DNA of 64,000 nt from an uncultured Alphaproteobacteria bacterium (lineage in GTDB: Bacteria > Pseudomonadota > Alphaproteobacteria > Rhizobiales > Aestuariivirgaceae), in NCBI GenBank assembly GCA_937873445.1, contig CALMWF010000047.1, positions 62,542 to 126,541 on the forward strand, read 5' to 3'. The notes under the pieces are model-generated. The model saw only the letters and a list, made by a program, of their open reading frames with translations. It made no database searches and was not told the DNA's origin. The number at the start of each line of letters is the position of its first letter. Position 1 is the stretch's first letter. A program made the position numbers and the translations under genes. This document shows, in pieces, positions 51,659 to 59,324 of the stretch.

Positions 51659-52729
51659 TCAGCCCATCAGCAGCCGGTTGAGCGGGAAGGGATCAAACAG
51701 CGGGTCGTTCTGGCCCAGCAGCAGATCATCGGCACAGGCCTTGCCGATGATCGGCGCCATGGTGACGCCGCCATGGCTCATGGCCACATAGAGGCCCTTG
51801 CGCCCCAGCGGCCGCCCGATGGCGGGAAAGCCATCGCCCGGCACCGGCTTGGCGCTCACCGTGAAAAAGTCCATGGTCACGGCTTCGCCCCCGGTCACCA
51901 GCATCTGCAAGCGGTGAAACAGTTCCCGCGCCGTGCTTTGCGGGTCATCGCCGGGGTTGCCGCCGGCAAAATCAACCCCCGCCGTCAGCCGCCCTTCCGC
52001 CGTCTGGCGGGCGTGAACGCCGGGCGCCATGACCAGGCCATTCAGCACCCGGTGGGCGGGAACGGAATGCACCAGCAGCCCCTTGGGGAAGGAGAATTTC
52101 AGGCCGATGCCAATGGTCTGGAGAATGGCGGGCATGCCCGCGCCCGCCGCCAGCACAATTTCATCGGCCTTCAGCGCCCCGGCATCGGTAATGGCCGAGG
52201 TCACATGGTCGCCCGTCTGTTCCAGCCACTGCACATGCACATTGCTGATGACCTTGGCACCAAGCGCGCAGGCCGCCTTCATCAGCACATGGGCGGCGGC
52301 AAGGCTTTCCACCATGCCTTCTTCGGCCACATGCACCGCCACCTCCGGCGGGCTGCGCAGGCCCGGCTCCAGACGGACAATCTCATCGCGGCCGATGAGC
52401 CGCGTGCCATAACCCCAGCGGCCATATTCGCGGGCGAACACTTCCAGTTTGTCCGGCGGCAGGTCATACATCAGCCCGCCGCACCAATCGACATTGAGGC
52501 CCGGAATATCGCGGTCGAGTTCGCGCCACAGGCCCATGGATTTGTGGCGCAGGTAGAAATAGGGTTCCGGGTTGCCCCAGTTGGCATTGAGCCAGCCCCA
52601 CGACCCGGTGGTGGCGTTGCCGCCTTCCTCGGTGTCCAGAACGGTCACATCGGCCCCGCCGCGCGCCAGATAATAGGCGATCGCTGCCCCCATGATGCCG
52701 GCTCCGGCGATGATGAATTTCTTTGCCAT
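51659..52729 (-). CDS. FAD-dependent oxidoreductase (DadA/glycine-oxidase family)
   Basis: 356 residues. Dinucleotide fold FIIAGAGIMGAAIAYYLARGGADVTVLD at the N-terminus, WLNANWG, VVLAAGAGMP-type block (DEIVLAAGAGMPAIL) and C-terminal GLYVAMSHGGVTMAPIIGKACADDLLLG. Amino-acid or sarcosine-type oxidase; substrate unknown. It follows the BKACE gene by 1 base and precedes the HAD gene, suggesting a small catabolic operon. Confidence 0.88.
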   Translation of the reverse strand: MAKKFIIAGAGIMGAAIAYYLARGGADVTVLDTEEGGNATTGSWGWLNANWGNPEPYFYLRHKSMGLWRELDRDIPGLNVDWCGGLMYDLPPDKLEVFAREYGRWGYGTRLIGRDEIVRLEPGLRSPPEVAVHVAEEGMVESLAAAHVLMKAACALGAKVISNVHVQWLEQTGDHVTSAITDAGALKADEIVLAAGAGMPAILQTIGIGLKFSFPKGLLVHSVPAHRVLNGLVMAPGVHARQTAEGRLTAGVDFAGGNPGDDPQSTARELFHRLQMLVTGGEAVTMDFFTVSAKPVPGDGFPAIGRPLGRKGLYVAMSHGGVTMAPIIGKACADDLLLGQNDPLFDPFPLNRLLMG

Positions 52730-52730
52730 G

Positions 52731-53672
52731 TCAGTGTTTCAACTCCGTGGCTGCCGCACCCTTGAGCGCCAGCATGGCCCGCACTTCGGCGGGGCTGGCC
52801 ACTTCCAGCGATAGTTCCTCGAGTATGTGCCGGATCTTCTGCACCAGTGCTGCGTTGGACGGCGCCAGCCTGCCCCGGCCGAGAAAGAGATTGTCCTCCA
52901 GCCCGACCCGCACATGGCCGCCCATCACCGCTGCCATGGTGCAGAAGGGAATCTGGTGGCGCCCCGCCGGCAGGATCGACCAGTGATACTGATCGCCGAA
53001 CAGACGCTCGGCCGTTTCACGCATGACAAGCACGTTCTGGGCTTCCGCCCCGATACCGCCGAGAATGCCGAAAATGGTCTGCACAAACAGCGGCGGTGTC
53101 ACCAGCTTGCGGTCGAGGAAATGCGCCAGCGTATAGAGGTGGCCCACGTCATAGCACTCGAACTCGAAGCGCGTGCCGTGACCCTTGCCCAGCAGTTCGA
53201 GAATGCTTTCGATGTCGCCTGGGGTGTTGCGGAAAATATAGTCGCGGGAGTTTTCCAGATGCGCCCGCTCCCACGGATGGGCGAAATTCTGATAGCGCTC
53301 GAGCATGGGATAGAGCGCGAAATTCATCGACCCCATGTTGAGCGAGCACATTTCCGGCGAAAACCGCTCGGCCGCCTTGAGGCGCTCGGCCACGCTCATG
53401 CCCTGGCCGCCGCCGGTGGTGATGTTGATGACGGCATCACAGGATGCCGCAATCTCCGGCAGGAAGGCCGCATAGTGGTCAGGATCGGGCGATGGCCGCC
53501 CGTCCACGGGGTCGCGCGCATGGAGATGCAGGATGCTGGCGCCAGCCCGCGCAGCGTCAATCGCCTGGGCTGCGATGTCGGCAGGCGCAAACGGCAGATG
53601 CGGCGACATCGACGGCGTGTGAATTGACCCCGTGATGGCGCAGGTGATGATCGTCTTTGTTTTCCTGAGCAC
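52731..53672 (-). CDS. BKACE-family beta-keto acid cleavage enzyme (DUF849)
   Basis: 313 residues from a GTG (53672) with CTGGAG 7 bases upstream; longer frames upstream lack homology. Kce motifs: TIITCAITGSIHTP, SILHLHARDPVDGRPSPD (zinc His pair), CSLNMGSMNF, FECYDVGHLYTLAHF and GGHVRVGLEDNLFL. Known members cleave 3-keto-5-aminohexanoate and many other beta-keto acids with acetyl-CoA. Actual substrate unknown. Lead gene of the BKACE-FAD oxidoreductase-HAD run. Confidence 0.9.
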   Translation of the reverse strand: MLRKTKTIITCAITGSIHTPSMSPHLPFAPADIAAQAIDAARAGASILHLHARDPVDGRPSPDPDHYAAFLPEIAASCDAVINITTGGGQGMSVAERLKAAERFSPEMCSLNMGSMNFALYPMLERYQNFAHPWERAHLENSRDYIFRNTPGDIESILELLGKGHGTRFEFECYDVGHLYTLAHFLDRKLVTPPLFVQTIFGILGGIGAEAQNVLVMRETAERLFGDQYHWSILPAGRHQIPFCTMAAVMGGHVRVGLEDNLFLGRGRLAPSNAALVQKIRHILEELSLEVASPAEVRAMLALKGAAATELKH

Positions 53673-53851
53673 GCTCACGCTCCAGAAAGTGGGCAACCCT
53701 AGGCCCGTCGCTGACGCTTTGTCATCACAAACCCGTGCCACCGAGCCTGACGCGGTGTCACAGGACACATGTATAACTCGTATAATAGGAAGTGCGAATA
53801 CCACCTGAGCGGCTGAAGAAGGTAAGCCACAACCACGGCGCGTCACCAGGC
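53673..53851. other. Intergenic region upstream of the BKACE gene
   Basis: About 180 bases with no gene. It is AT-richer around 53770-53795, where TATAACTCGTATAATA (a TATAA(C/T) pair on a 9-base period) could be part of a promoter or an operator for the BKACE unit on the minus strand. No other structure recognised. Confidence 0.3.
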
Positions 53852-53856
53852 CAAAA

Positions 53857-53885
53857 AAACACCCCGCAGCCAGTGCGGGGTGTTT
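53857..53885 (-). terminator. Rho-independent terminator of tRNA-Met
   Basis: Perfect 12-bp stem (AAACACCCCGCA / TGCGGGGTGTTT) with a 5-base loop, followed on the minus strand by a run of seven T. It begins 7 bases after the tRNA 3' end. Confidence 0.9.
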
Positions 53886-53891
53886 GGAAAC

Positions 53892-53968
53892 TGGTAGCGG
53901 GAGAGGGAGTTGAACCCCCGACCCCAGGATTATGATTCCCGTGCTCTAACCAACTGAGCTACCCCGCC
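53892..53968 (-). tRNA. tRNA-Met (anticodon CAT)
   Basis: 77 bases on the minus strand, GGCGGGGTAGCTCAG... to ...TCCCGCTACCA with CCA encoded. D-loop AGCTCAGTTGGTTAGAGC, anticodon stem CGGGA/TCCTG around loop ATCATAA, T-loop TTCAACT. Anticodon CAT. The D-arm and overall sequence fit an elongator tRNA-Met rather than an initiator (no three G-C pairs in the anticodon stem). Acceptor stem has G-U pairs at both ends. Confidence 0.93.
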
Positions 53969-54031
53969 AGGATGGCCGCGATATAGAAAGCTTCCTGCAC
54001 CCAAGTCAAGCGGGCTGATCCTGCCTCTTCG

Positions 54032-54811
54032 TCATGCCTCATCCTCGTGATCGACACCGGTGAAGGTGCGCCACAGCGAAATGCCGGCAAAATACAGCGA
54101 CGCCGCCCCCCACAGCCACAGCTGCACCAGATAGACCGTGTCGGTGGGGCCCTTGTCCTTGGATGAAATGACCAGCGACAGCGTCATGGCGGCCCACAGC
54201 ACCGTCATGGGAATGGTGACTTCGCGCCAGCGCGTCACCCGCAGCGGATGCACGAATTTGACCGGAATGAAGGTCAGCACCGCCAGCACCAGAACGGTGA
54301 TGAGGTTGATCAGCCAGCCGGTGTTGAGCAGATAGAAAAACAGCACCACCACATTCCAGATGGCCGGAAAGCCGACGAAGTAATAGTCCTGCGACTTCAT
54401 GCCGAGATTGGCGAAGGTATAGCACGACACCGCCATGATGATGACCGCGCAGATCAGGCTCCATGTCTGGCCGGTGAACCAGAAGGGTGCAGGCACCATG
54501 TTGAACCAGTAGATCATCAGCGCCGGCACGGCCACATAGGTGAAATAGTCGATGACCAGATCAAGCGCCGAACCGTCAAAATTGGGCGTGTATTCCCTGA
54601 CCCGCGCCTTGCGCGCCAGCGATCCGTCCACCCCGTCCACAAACAGCGCCACACCAAGCCAGATGAAGGCTGCCACGGCATCGTTTTTCAGAACCGCCAC
54701 CAGCGCCAGAAAGCCGGCGATGATGCCGCACACGGTAAAGGCATGCACCATCCAGGCGATGCCCTTCTTGATGTCCCGGTCCAGTTGGGGGTCGAGATTG
54801 AGTTTGGCCAC
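54032..54811 (-). CDS. pcs: Phosphatidylcholine synthase
   Basis: 259 residues, about eight membrane helices. Pcs-type CDP-alcohol phosphotransferase motif VDGVDGSLARKARVREYTPNFDGSALDLVIDYFTY, with DG-x2-DG-x2-AR and the D-x3-D end. It condenses CDP-diacylglycerol with choline to phosphatidylcholine in the inner membrane. C-terminus rich in aromatic residues as in the rhizobial enzyme. Neighbour pmtA provides the methylation route to the same lipid. Confidence 0.93.
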   Translation of the reverse strand: MAKLNLDPQLDRDIKKGIAWMVHAFTVCGIIAGFLALVAVLKNDAVAAFIWLGVALFVDGVDGSLARKARVREYTPNFDGSALDLVIDYFTYVAVPALMIYWFNMVPAPFWFTGQTWSLICAVIIMAVSCYTFANLGMKSQDYYFVGFPAIWNVVVLFFYLLNTGWLINLITVLVLAVLTFIPVKFVHPLRVTRWREVTIPMTVLWAAMTLSLVISSKDKGPTDTVYLVQLWLWGAASLYFAGISLWRTFTGVDHEDEA

Positions 54812-54875
54812 ATCCGCATCCGTTGTTAGGGGCCGACTATAGGCAATAGGCCGGGCTGGCGCAATTGACGCGGTT

Positions 54876-55514
54876 TCAGCCGCGCTTGCGAAAATCCAGC
54901 ATGGTGAAAAAGCCGAAGGGCCTGGCCGGCGTGACGGCCATCAGCTCCAGGGTTTCGCTCACCATGACCGTGCGCAGCGGAAATTCCGGCCGCCAGCCCA
55001 GCTTGGTCGCATGTTTGGCCAGCCCCTTCTCCACCGCACCGCGCAGGCCGTGCTCAACGCTGAAGTGATTGACCAGCACCACCGTGCCGCCGGGCCTGGT
55101 CACCCGTGCAAGCTCGTGCATCACCCGCGCCGGATCCGGCACCACGGTCATGACAAACATCGCCACCACCACATCAAAGTGAGCGTCCGGAAAAACCAGC
55201 GCCCCCGCATCCATCTCATGCAGGCTCACGCGCCTGCCCACCGTGCGGGCGCGCGCCGCGGCCTTGGCCAGCATGTGCGGCGACAGGTCCACCCCCGTCA
55301 CCTCAAACTGCGGCCCGTAATGGGGCAGCGCCAGACCGGTGCCCACCCCCACCTCCAGAAGCCGCCCCGACAGGCGGTTCACATGCGCTGCCGCCTGCTT
55401 CACCCCGGCCTCCACCAGCCGCCCGAAAGTGTGATCATAAACCGGCGCCCAGCGCCGATAGGCGCGGCGGACATCGTGCTGATCCATCTTCTGTAGATGA
55501 GCGCTGTGCGGCAT
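54876..55514 (-). CDS. pmtA: Phosphatidylethanolamine N-methyltransferase (PmtA-like)
   Basis: 212 residues. Start at 55514 with TGGAGG six bases upstream. Class I methyltransferase: RRAYRRWAPVYDHTFGRLVEAG, SAM loop LLEVGVGTGLALPHYG, VTGVDLSPHMLAKA, VVAMFVMTVVPDPARVMHELARVTRPGGTVV. The N-terminal Y-x-x-W-A-P-x-Y-D block is typical of the Rhodobacter-type PmtA. It methylates PE stepwise to phosphatidylcholine. Located upstream of pcs on the same strand, 64 bases apart. Could also be a different small-molecule methyltransferase, but context favours PmtA. Confidence 0.84.
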   Translation of the reverse strand: MPHSAHLQKMDQHDVRRAYRRWAPVYDHTFGRLVEAGVKQAAAHVNRLSGRLLEVGVGTGLALPHYGPQFEVTGVDLSPHMLAKAAARARTVGRRVSLHEMDAGALVFPDAHFDVVVAMFVMTVVPDPARVMHELARVTRPGGTVVLVNHFSVEHGLRGAVEKGLAKHATKLGWRPEFPLRTVMVSETLELMAVTPARPFGFFTMLDFRKRG

Positions 55515-55573
55515 GACAAACCTCCAATAGAGGTCGCAAAATGACGACAAAGCGTCGTTAATGCAAGATCTAA

Positions 55574-56746
55574 CTAGGCCTGGCGGGGCGGCGGGCTGAT
55601 GAAACCGCCCCCCAGCAGCCGCGCCCCTGCCCCCGCCCGGTCATAGAATACGCAGGCCTGGCCGGGGGAAACGCCCTCCTCGCCGCCCGCCAGATGAACC
55701 ACCGCCCCCTGCCCCTGACGGCACACCGTGGCGGCCACCGGGGCACGCGTCGAGCGGATGCGCGCCATCACCGCCACCGGCTCTGCCGCCAGCGGCTCAT
55801 CACCCAGCCAGTTCACGTCCGCAAGCGCCAGATCATGCTGCGCAAGGGCGGCCCGCGGCCCCACCACCACAAGGGCCTTCTCCGGCTCCAGCCGGACCAC
55901 ATAGAGCGGCTCGGCCTGCTCGATGCCCTGATCAACCTGAAGACCCCGGCGCTGGCCGATGGTGTAATGAATGATGCCCTGATGGCGGCCCACCACCCGC
56001 CCCTCGGTATTGACAATGGCGCCGGGCCGCGCCGCCTCGGGCCTGAGTTTCATCACCAGATCGGCATAGCGCCCCTCCGGCACGAAGCAGATGTCCTGGC
56101 TGTCGGGCTTGTCGGCCACCGCCAGCCCCATGCCAGCGGCCAGCGCACGGGTTTCGGCCTTGCTGATGCTGCCCAGCGGAAAGCGCAGGAAATCGGCCTG
56201 GGCCCGGGTGGTGGCAAACAGGAAATAGCTCTGGTCGCGGGCCACATCGGCGGGCACGTAAAGGCCGCGCCTGCCGCCCGCCAGCGCCCGGCTTTCAATA
56301 TAATGACCCGTGACCAGGGCGGCCGCACCAAGATCACGCGCCCTGGCCAGCAGATCGGCAAACTTGACCGTCTGGTTGCAGCGGATGCACGGCACCGGGG
56401 TTTCGCCGCGCACATAGCTGTCGGCAAAGTCGTCGATCACCGTTTCCCGGAAGCGGTCCTCGAAATCGAGCACATAATGGGGAATGCCAAGGTCGGCGGC
56501 CACGCGCCGGGCATCGTGAATGTCCTGGCCCGCACAGCAGGCGCCGCGCCTGGCCACCGCCGCCCCATGGTCATAGAGCTGGAGGGTGATGCCCACCGTG
56601 TCGAAGCCGGCCGCCTTGACCAGGCCCGCCGCCACTGAGGAGTCGACACCGCCCGACATGGCCACCACCACGCGGCTTGCCGCTGGCGGTCCGGCAAGGC
56701 CGAGGCTGTCACGCACGCTGTCAATCAGGCCGGTCATGGTCGTCAT
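55574..56746 (-). CDS. mnmA: tRNA-specific 2-thiouridylase
   Basis: 390 residues. PP-loop [18 protein letters not shown], active Cys in [14 protein letters not shown] and [10 protein letters not shown], GNxxY-like [12 protein letters not shown] and C-terminal beta domain. It thiolates U34 of tRNA-Glu, -Gln and -Lys. Starts are ambiguous: ATG 56746 or 56737. Divergent from sciP with ~180 bases between. Confidence 0.94.
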   Translation of the reverse strand: MTTMTGLIDSVRDSLGLAGPPAASRVVVAMSGGVDSSVAAGLVKAAGFDTVGITLQLYDHGAAVARRGACCAGQDIHDARRVAADLGIPHYVLDFEDRFRETVIDDFADSYVRGETPVPCIRCNQTVKFADLLARARDLGAAALVTGHYIESRALAGGRRGLYVPADVARDQSYFLFATTRAQADFLRFPLGSISKAETRALAAGMGLAVADKPDSQDICFVPEGRYADLVMKLRPEAARPGAIVNTEGRVVGRHQGIIHYTIGQRRGLQVDQGIEQAEPLYVVRLEPEKALVVVGPRAALAQHDLALADVNWLGDEPLAAEPVAVMARIRSTRAPVAATVCRQGQGAVVHLAGGEEGVSPGQACVFYDRAGAGARLLGGGFISPPPRQA

Positions 56747-56924
56747 GAGATTCAGATGGTGCTTTTCCACACAAAACGCAACTGCCACGGCTCAATCTGT
56801 GCCGGATTGAACCACCGGAGCCTGCGAATTTGCCATTTATTCACTTCCGTTTCAGTCAATCTTAAGCGACTTGGCCTAGCCTGATCCACAGTGAGTGCCT
56901 GCGTATTAGGTAAGTGAGTTGAGT
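56747..56924. promoter_or_regulatory. Divergent intergenic region of mnmA and sciP
   Basis: About 178 bases. Contains a TTAAG half-site (ATCTTAAGCGACTTGG, ~56858-56873), which is half of the CtrA box TTAA-N7-TTAA but without a clear second half. AGGTAAGTGAG is the sciP ribosome site region. I see no other motif. Confidence 0.3.
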
Positions 56925-57200
56925 ATGTCTGGTCAGTTGCGTCCTCGTGTGAACTACGTCATCGGCCCCGATGGCAGCCCCCTCACCATTGCCGACCTGC
57001 CGCCTCCGGGCGCGCACCGGTGGGTGATCCGCCGCAAGGCGGAAGTGGTGGCGGCGGTCCGCGGTGGTCTTCTGAGTCTCGAAGAGGCCTGCGAGAGGTA
57101 CACCCTCACTGTGGAAGAATATCTCGGGTGGCAGCGGTCCATCGACCGTCATGGCCTTGCCGGTCTGCGCACCACGCGCATCCAGCAATACCGCCACTAG
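56925..57200 (+). CDS. sciP: CtrA inhibitor SciP (DUF1153)
   Basis: 91 residues: MSGQLRPRVNYVIGPDGSPLTIADLPP, WVIRRKAEVVAAVRGGLLSLEEACERYTLTVEEYLGWQRSIDRHGLAGLRTTRIQQYRH in pieces. In Caulobacter SciP binds CtrA-DNA or DNA directly and blocks CtrA-driven transcription in G1. Near full identity to the family core is evident. Starts at ATG 56925; the TTG at 56919 is less likely. Followed by a 14-bp-stem terminator. Lies 1.2 kb from ctrA with fliJ between on the other strand. Confidence 0.95.
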   Translation: MSGQLRPRVNYVIGPDGSPLTIADLPPPGAHRWVIRRKAEVVAAVRGGLLSLEEACERYTLTVEEYLGWQRSIDRHGLAGLRTTRIQQYRH

Positions 57201-57235
57201 GACTCTGGACGCTGGTTCAGCGATCCCCTGCGTAG

Positions 57236-57265
57236 AAAAGGCCAGTGCGCTCGCACTGGCCTTTT
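57236..57265 (+). terminator. Rho-independent terminator of sciP
   Basis: Very stable inverted repeat: AAAAGGCCAGTGCG (57236-57249) and CGCACTGGCCTTTT (57252-57265), 14 bp with a tiny loop, followed by CGTTTT. The A-rich 5' flank makes it bidirectional. Confidence 0.9.
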
Positions 57266-57297
57266 CGTTTTCACAGCCCATCCCCGGCTCAAAACAA

Positions 57298-57320
57298 AAG
57301 GCCCCGGAAACCGGGGCCTT
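57298..57320 (-). terminator. Rho-independent terminator of fliJ
   Basis: 10-bp stem AAGGCCCCGG / CCGGGGCCTT with AAA loop; on the minus strand it is followed by TTTTGTTTT. It begins 23 bases beyond the fliJ stop. Confidence 0.85.
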
Positions 57321-57343
57321 AGAAATTCGTGATGCCAGAGGCG

Positions 57344-57736
57344 TCAGCGGATGATGGCGCTGCTCATGGCCGGTGCGCTCACCGGCGTCGGCGGCGCCAG
57401 CGAGCCGCCCTCCTTCTCCACCAGCAGCTCAACCTTGCGCAGTTCGCGCTCCTGGTCTTCAAGCTGGGATTGTGCCGTGGCCTGCTGGTCCTTCAGGTCG
57501 CCGATGGATTTCAGCAGATTGTCGCGGCGGACGCGCGTTGCCTTGGCGGCCATGGAATAGTTGATATTGGCGGGGTCGGTGATGCCGTTCCGCCCCTCTT
57601 CATATTTCACATGGGCGTCCAGCTCGTCATATTTGCGCATCAGATCGGCCACCATCATTTCGATGTCGGCCACCTGGCGGCGGCATTCTTCCGTGCGGAA
57701 ACGGTGGAGCCTCAACAGGCCGTGGCGGTCACGCAT
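57344..57736 (-). CDS. fliJ: Flagellar export chaperone FliJ
   Basis: 130 residues, almost wholly helical coiled coil (LLRLHRFRTEECRRQVADIEMMVADLMRKYDEL ... LLKSIGDLKDQQATAQSQLEDQERELRKVELLVEKEGG in pieces). FliJ couples the FliI ATPase with the export gate of the flagellar secretion apparatus. No other flagellar gene is next to it; adjacency to ctrA and sciP is the known alphaproteobacterial arrangement and CtrA controls flagellar genes. Start: ATG 57736 with GAGG six bases upstream (57742 is the other candidate). Confidence 0.85.
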   Translation of the reverse strand: MRDRHGLLRLHRFRTEECRRQVADIEMMVADLMRKYDELDAHVKYEEGRNGITDPANINYSMAAKATRVRRDNLLKSIGDLKDQQATAQSQLEDQERELRKVELLVEKEGGSLAPPTPVSAPAMSSAIIR

Positions 57737-57776
57737 ACTCATCCTCACTCAAACACACTGAAAAAGTCCGTGTCCG

Positions 57777-57801
57777 GACTCTATTCACGATTCCCCGAAT
57801 C
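57777..57801. promoter_or_regulatory. Cluster of three GANTC sites
   Basis: GACTC, GATTC and GAATC within 25 bases; the last two form the inverted pair GATTC-CCC-GAATC. These lie ~45-65 bases upstream of the fliJ start and are likely methylated by a CcrM-type enzyme (methylation is not visible in sequence). Confidence 0.55.
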
Positions 57802-57917
57802 AACTACGCATGACCCGTGGCCTCATCACCGTTCATGATGAAGCAACAGGCTTAAGACCGGGTAAAGAGTTGCTGGCGGGCGTTCACCGTGTTTGCCGCT
57901 GGCCTTGTTCGGGCAGA

Positions 57918-57967
57918 AAACCCCATATCTAGGGGCAATTTGGCAGGCGCCACTAGATATGGGGTTT
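57918..57967. repeat. 15-bp perfect inverted repeat with 20-base spacer
   Basis: Arms AAACCCCATATCTAG (57918-57932) and CTAGATATGGGGTTT (57953-57967) are exactly complementary; spacer GGGCAATTTGGCAGGCGCCA. Lies between the two divergent transcription starts of fliJ and ctrA. No T-run, so not a typical terminator. Could be a regulator-binding site for two dimers, or an RNA structure in the ctrA leader. Confidence 0.85.
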
Positions 57968-58131
57968 ATGTGAGTCATCATATACCCGGTGCGGATTAGG
58001 TTTTGTTAACCTTTATCCGCCTATCTTAACCATCACAGTTAATGGTTCGTTGCGTCGCCTGGGCCTCATGTTTCGCCCGGCACCAACCAACAGGCTCCGG
58101 TCCGCACGGGGCGACGGCATAGGGGATTCGG

Positions 58132-58848
58132 ATGAGAGTACTGCTGATCGAAGACGATACCGCAACCGCCCAAAGCATCGAATTGATGCTCAAGTCAGAG
58201 GGGTTCAACGTCTACACCACGGATCTCGGCGAAGAGGGCGTGGACCTCGGCAAGCTCTACGACTACGACATCATCCTTCTCGACCTCAACCTGCCGGACA
58301 TGTCGGGCTATGAGGTGCTGAAGTCGCTGCGCGTCTCCAAGGTCGGCACCCCCATCCTCATTCTCTCCGGTCTTGCCGGCATTGAAGACAAGGTGAAGGG
58401 TCTGGGCTTCGGCGCTGACGACTACATGACCAAGCCCTTCCACAAGGATGAGCTGGTGGCCCGCATTCACGCCGTGGTGCGCCGCTCCAAGGGCCATGCC
58501 CAGTCGGTGATCGTCACCGGCGACCTGCTGGTCAACCTCGACACCAAGACCGTGGAAGTGGGCGGCTCGCGCGTTCACCTCACCGGCAAGGAATATCAGA
58601 TGCTGGAACTGCTCTCGCTGCGCAAGGGCACCACGCTGACCAAGGAAATGTTCCTGAACCACCTCTATGGCGGCATGGATGAGCCGGAACTGAAGATCAT
58701 CGACGTGTTCATCTGCAAGCTGCGCAAGAAGCTGGCGGCGGCGGCAGAAGGCAAGAATTACATCGAAACCGTGTGGGGCCGCGGCTATGTGCTGCGCGAG
58801 GGCGCACCCCCCATGCATGATGACGACAACATGCGCGCCAGCGCCTGA
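58132..58848 (+). CDS. ctrA: Cell-cycle master response regulator CtrA
   Basis: 238 residues. Receiver [22 protein letters not shown] with phosphorylated Asp51 in [54 protein letters not shown], then the OmpR-type DNA-binding domain with [19 protein letters not shown] and the recognition helix region [16 protein letters not shown]. In Caulobacter it activates and represses many cell-cycle genes and blocks replication. C-terminus MRASA ends Ser-Ala, where the Caulobacter degron has Ala-Ala. Terminator follows. Confidence 0.97.
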   Translation: MRVLLIEDDTATAQSIELMLKSEGFNVYTTDLGEEGVDLGKLYDYDIILLDLNLPDMSGYEVLKSLRVSKVGTPILILSGLAGIEDKVKGLGFGADDYMTKPFHKDELVARIHAVVRRSKGHAQSVIVTGDLLVNLDTKTVEVGGSRVHLTGKEYQMLELLSLRKGTTLTKEMFLNHLYGGMDEPELKIIDVFICKLRKKLAAAAEGKNYIETVWGRGYVLREGAPPMHDDDNMRASA

Positions 58849-58868
58849 TTGTCTTGCCCCTGAAATTC

Positions 58869-58895
58869 AAAAGCCCGGCCTCGCGCCGGGCTTTT
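58869..58895 (+). terminator. Rho-independent terminator of ctrA
   Basis: 11-bp stem AAAAGCCCGGC / GCCGGGCTTTT with CTCGC loop, continuing TGTTT. 20 bases after the ctrA stop. With A-rich flanks it may also serve the minus-strand gene that ends at 58903. Confidence 0.9.
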
Positions 58896-58902
58896 TGTTT
58901 CA

Positions 58903-59226
58903 TCACTGCCGGCAGGCGGCAGTGAGCATGGCGTTGCGCGCCGGGGTGGCCCTGAGGCCGGTGGGGGAGGCCCGCTGGTGCAGCCGCTGCAGCGTGTGAT
59001 GGTCATAATAAACCAGTGTCACCGCCGCTTCGTCCCGGGCGGTCACTTCATAACAGCCCTGCACCGCGCGCAGATAGAGCGGCGCCAAGCCATCGGCGCG
59101 CGCCTGCGCAAAGGCCTGCAGCCGCGTGGCGGTGGCGGGTGTGGCCGCACCCGCAGCACAGGCATGCAGCGGAACGGCAATGACCAGACCGAGAAACATC
59201 AACTGCAAGACAACAATGGGTTTCAT
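58903..59226 (-). CDS. Small secreted protein, function unknown
   Basis: 107 residues with GGAGG seven bases before ATG 59226. Signal peptide KPIVVLQLMFLGLVIAVPLHACAAGA (residues ~2-28), cleaved near AAG/A. Mature part has two Cys (QGCYEV, TAACRQ) that could form a disulfide, and a VTLVYYDHHTLQRLHQRA segment. I do not recognise a family. Convergent with ctrA and downstream of chpT on the same strand. Confidence 0.6.
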   Translation of the reverse strand: MKPIVVLQLMFLGLVIAVPLHACAAGAATPATATRLQAFAQARADGLAPLYLRAVQGCYEVTARDEAAVTLVYYDHHTLQRLHQRASPTGLRATPARNAMLTAACRQ

Positions 59227-59324
59227 GACCAACCTCCATGACTGCCAGCCTTCATGACTGCAATCATGGCCGGTCATAGCTGAGGGCGCCTGACACCCTC
59301 CGCACAGAAGCCGTCAGGCCGCTG

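Larger units (their letters stand above)
57737..58131. promoter_or_regulatory. fliJ-ctrA divergent control region (395 bases)
   Basis: No gene. Contains GANTC sites at 57777-57781, 57789-57793, 57797-57801 and 57972-57976; TTAA half-sites at 58006-58009, 58026-58029 and 58039-58042 (spacings of 16 and 9, not the canonical 7); and the 15-bp inverted repeat 57918-57967. Consistent with control by CcrM methylation, GcrA and CtrA itself, as in Caulobacter, though the exact boxes are inferred. Confidence 0.6.

Noticed and set aside
58006-58042. Canonical CtrA box TTAA-N7-TTAA upstream of ctrA
   Set aside because: TTAA half-sites are present but spaced by 16 and 9 bases, so I report half-sites only.
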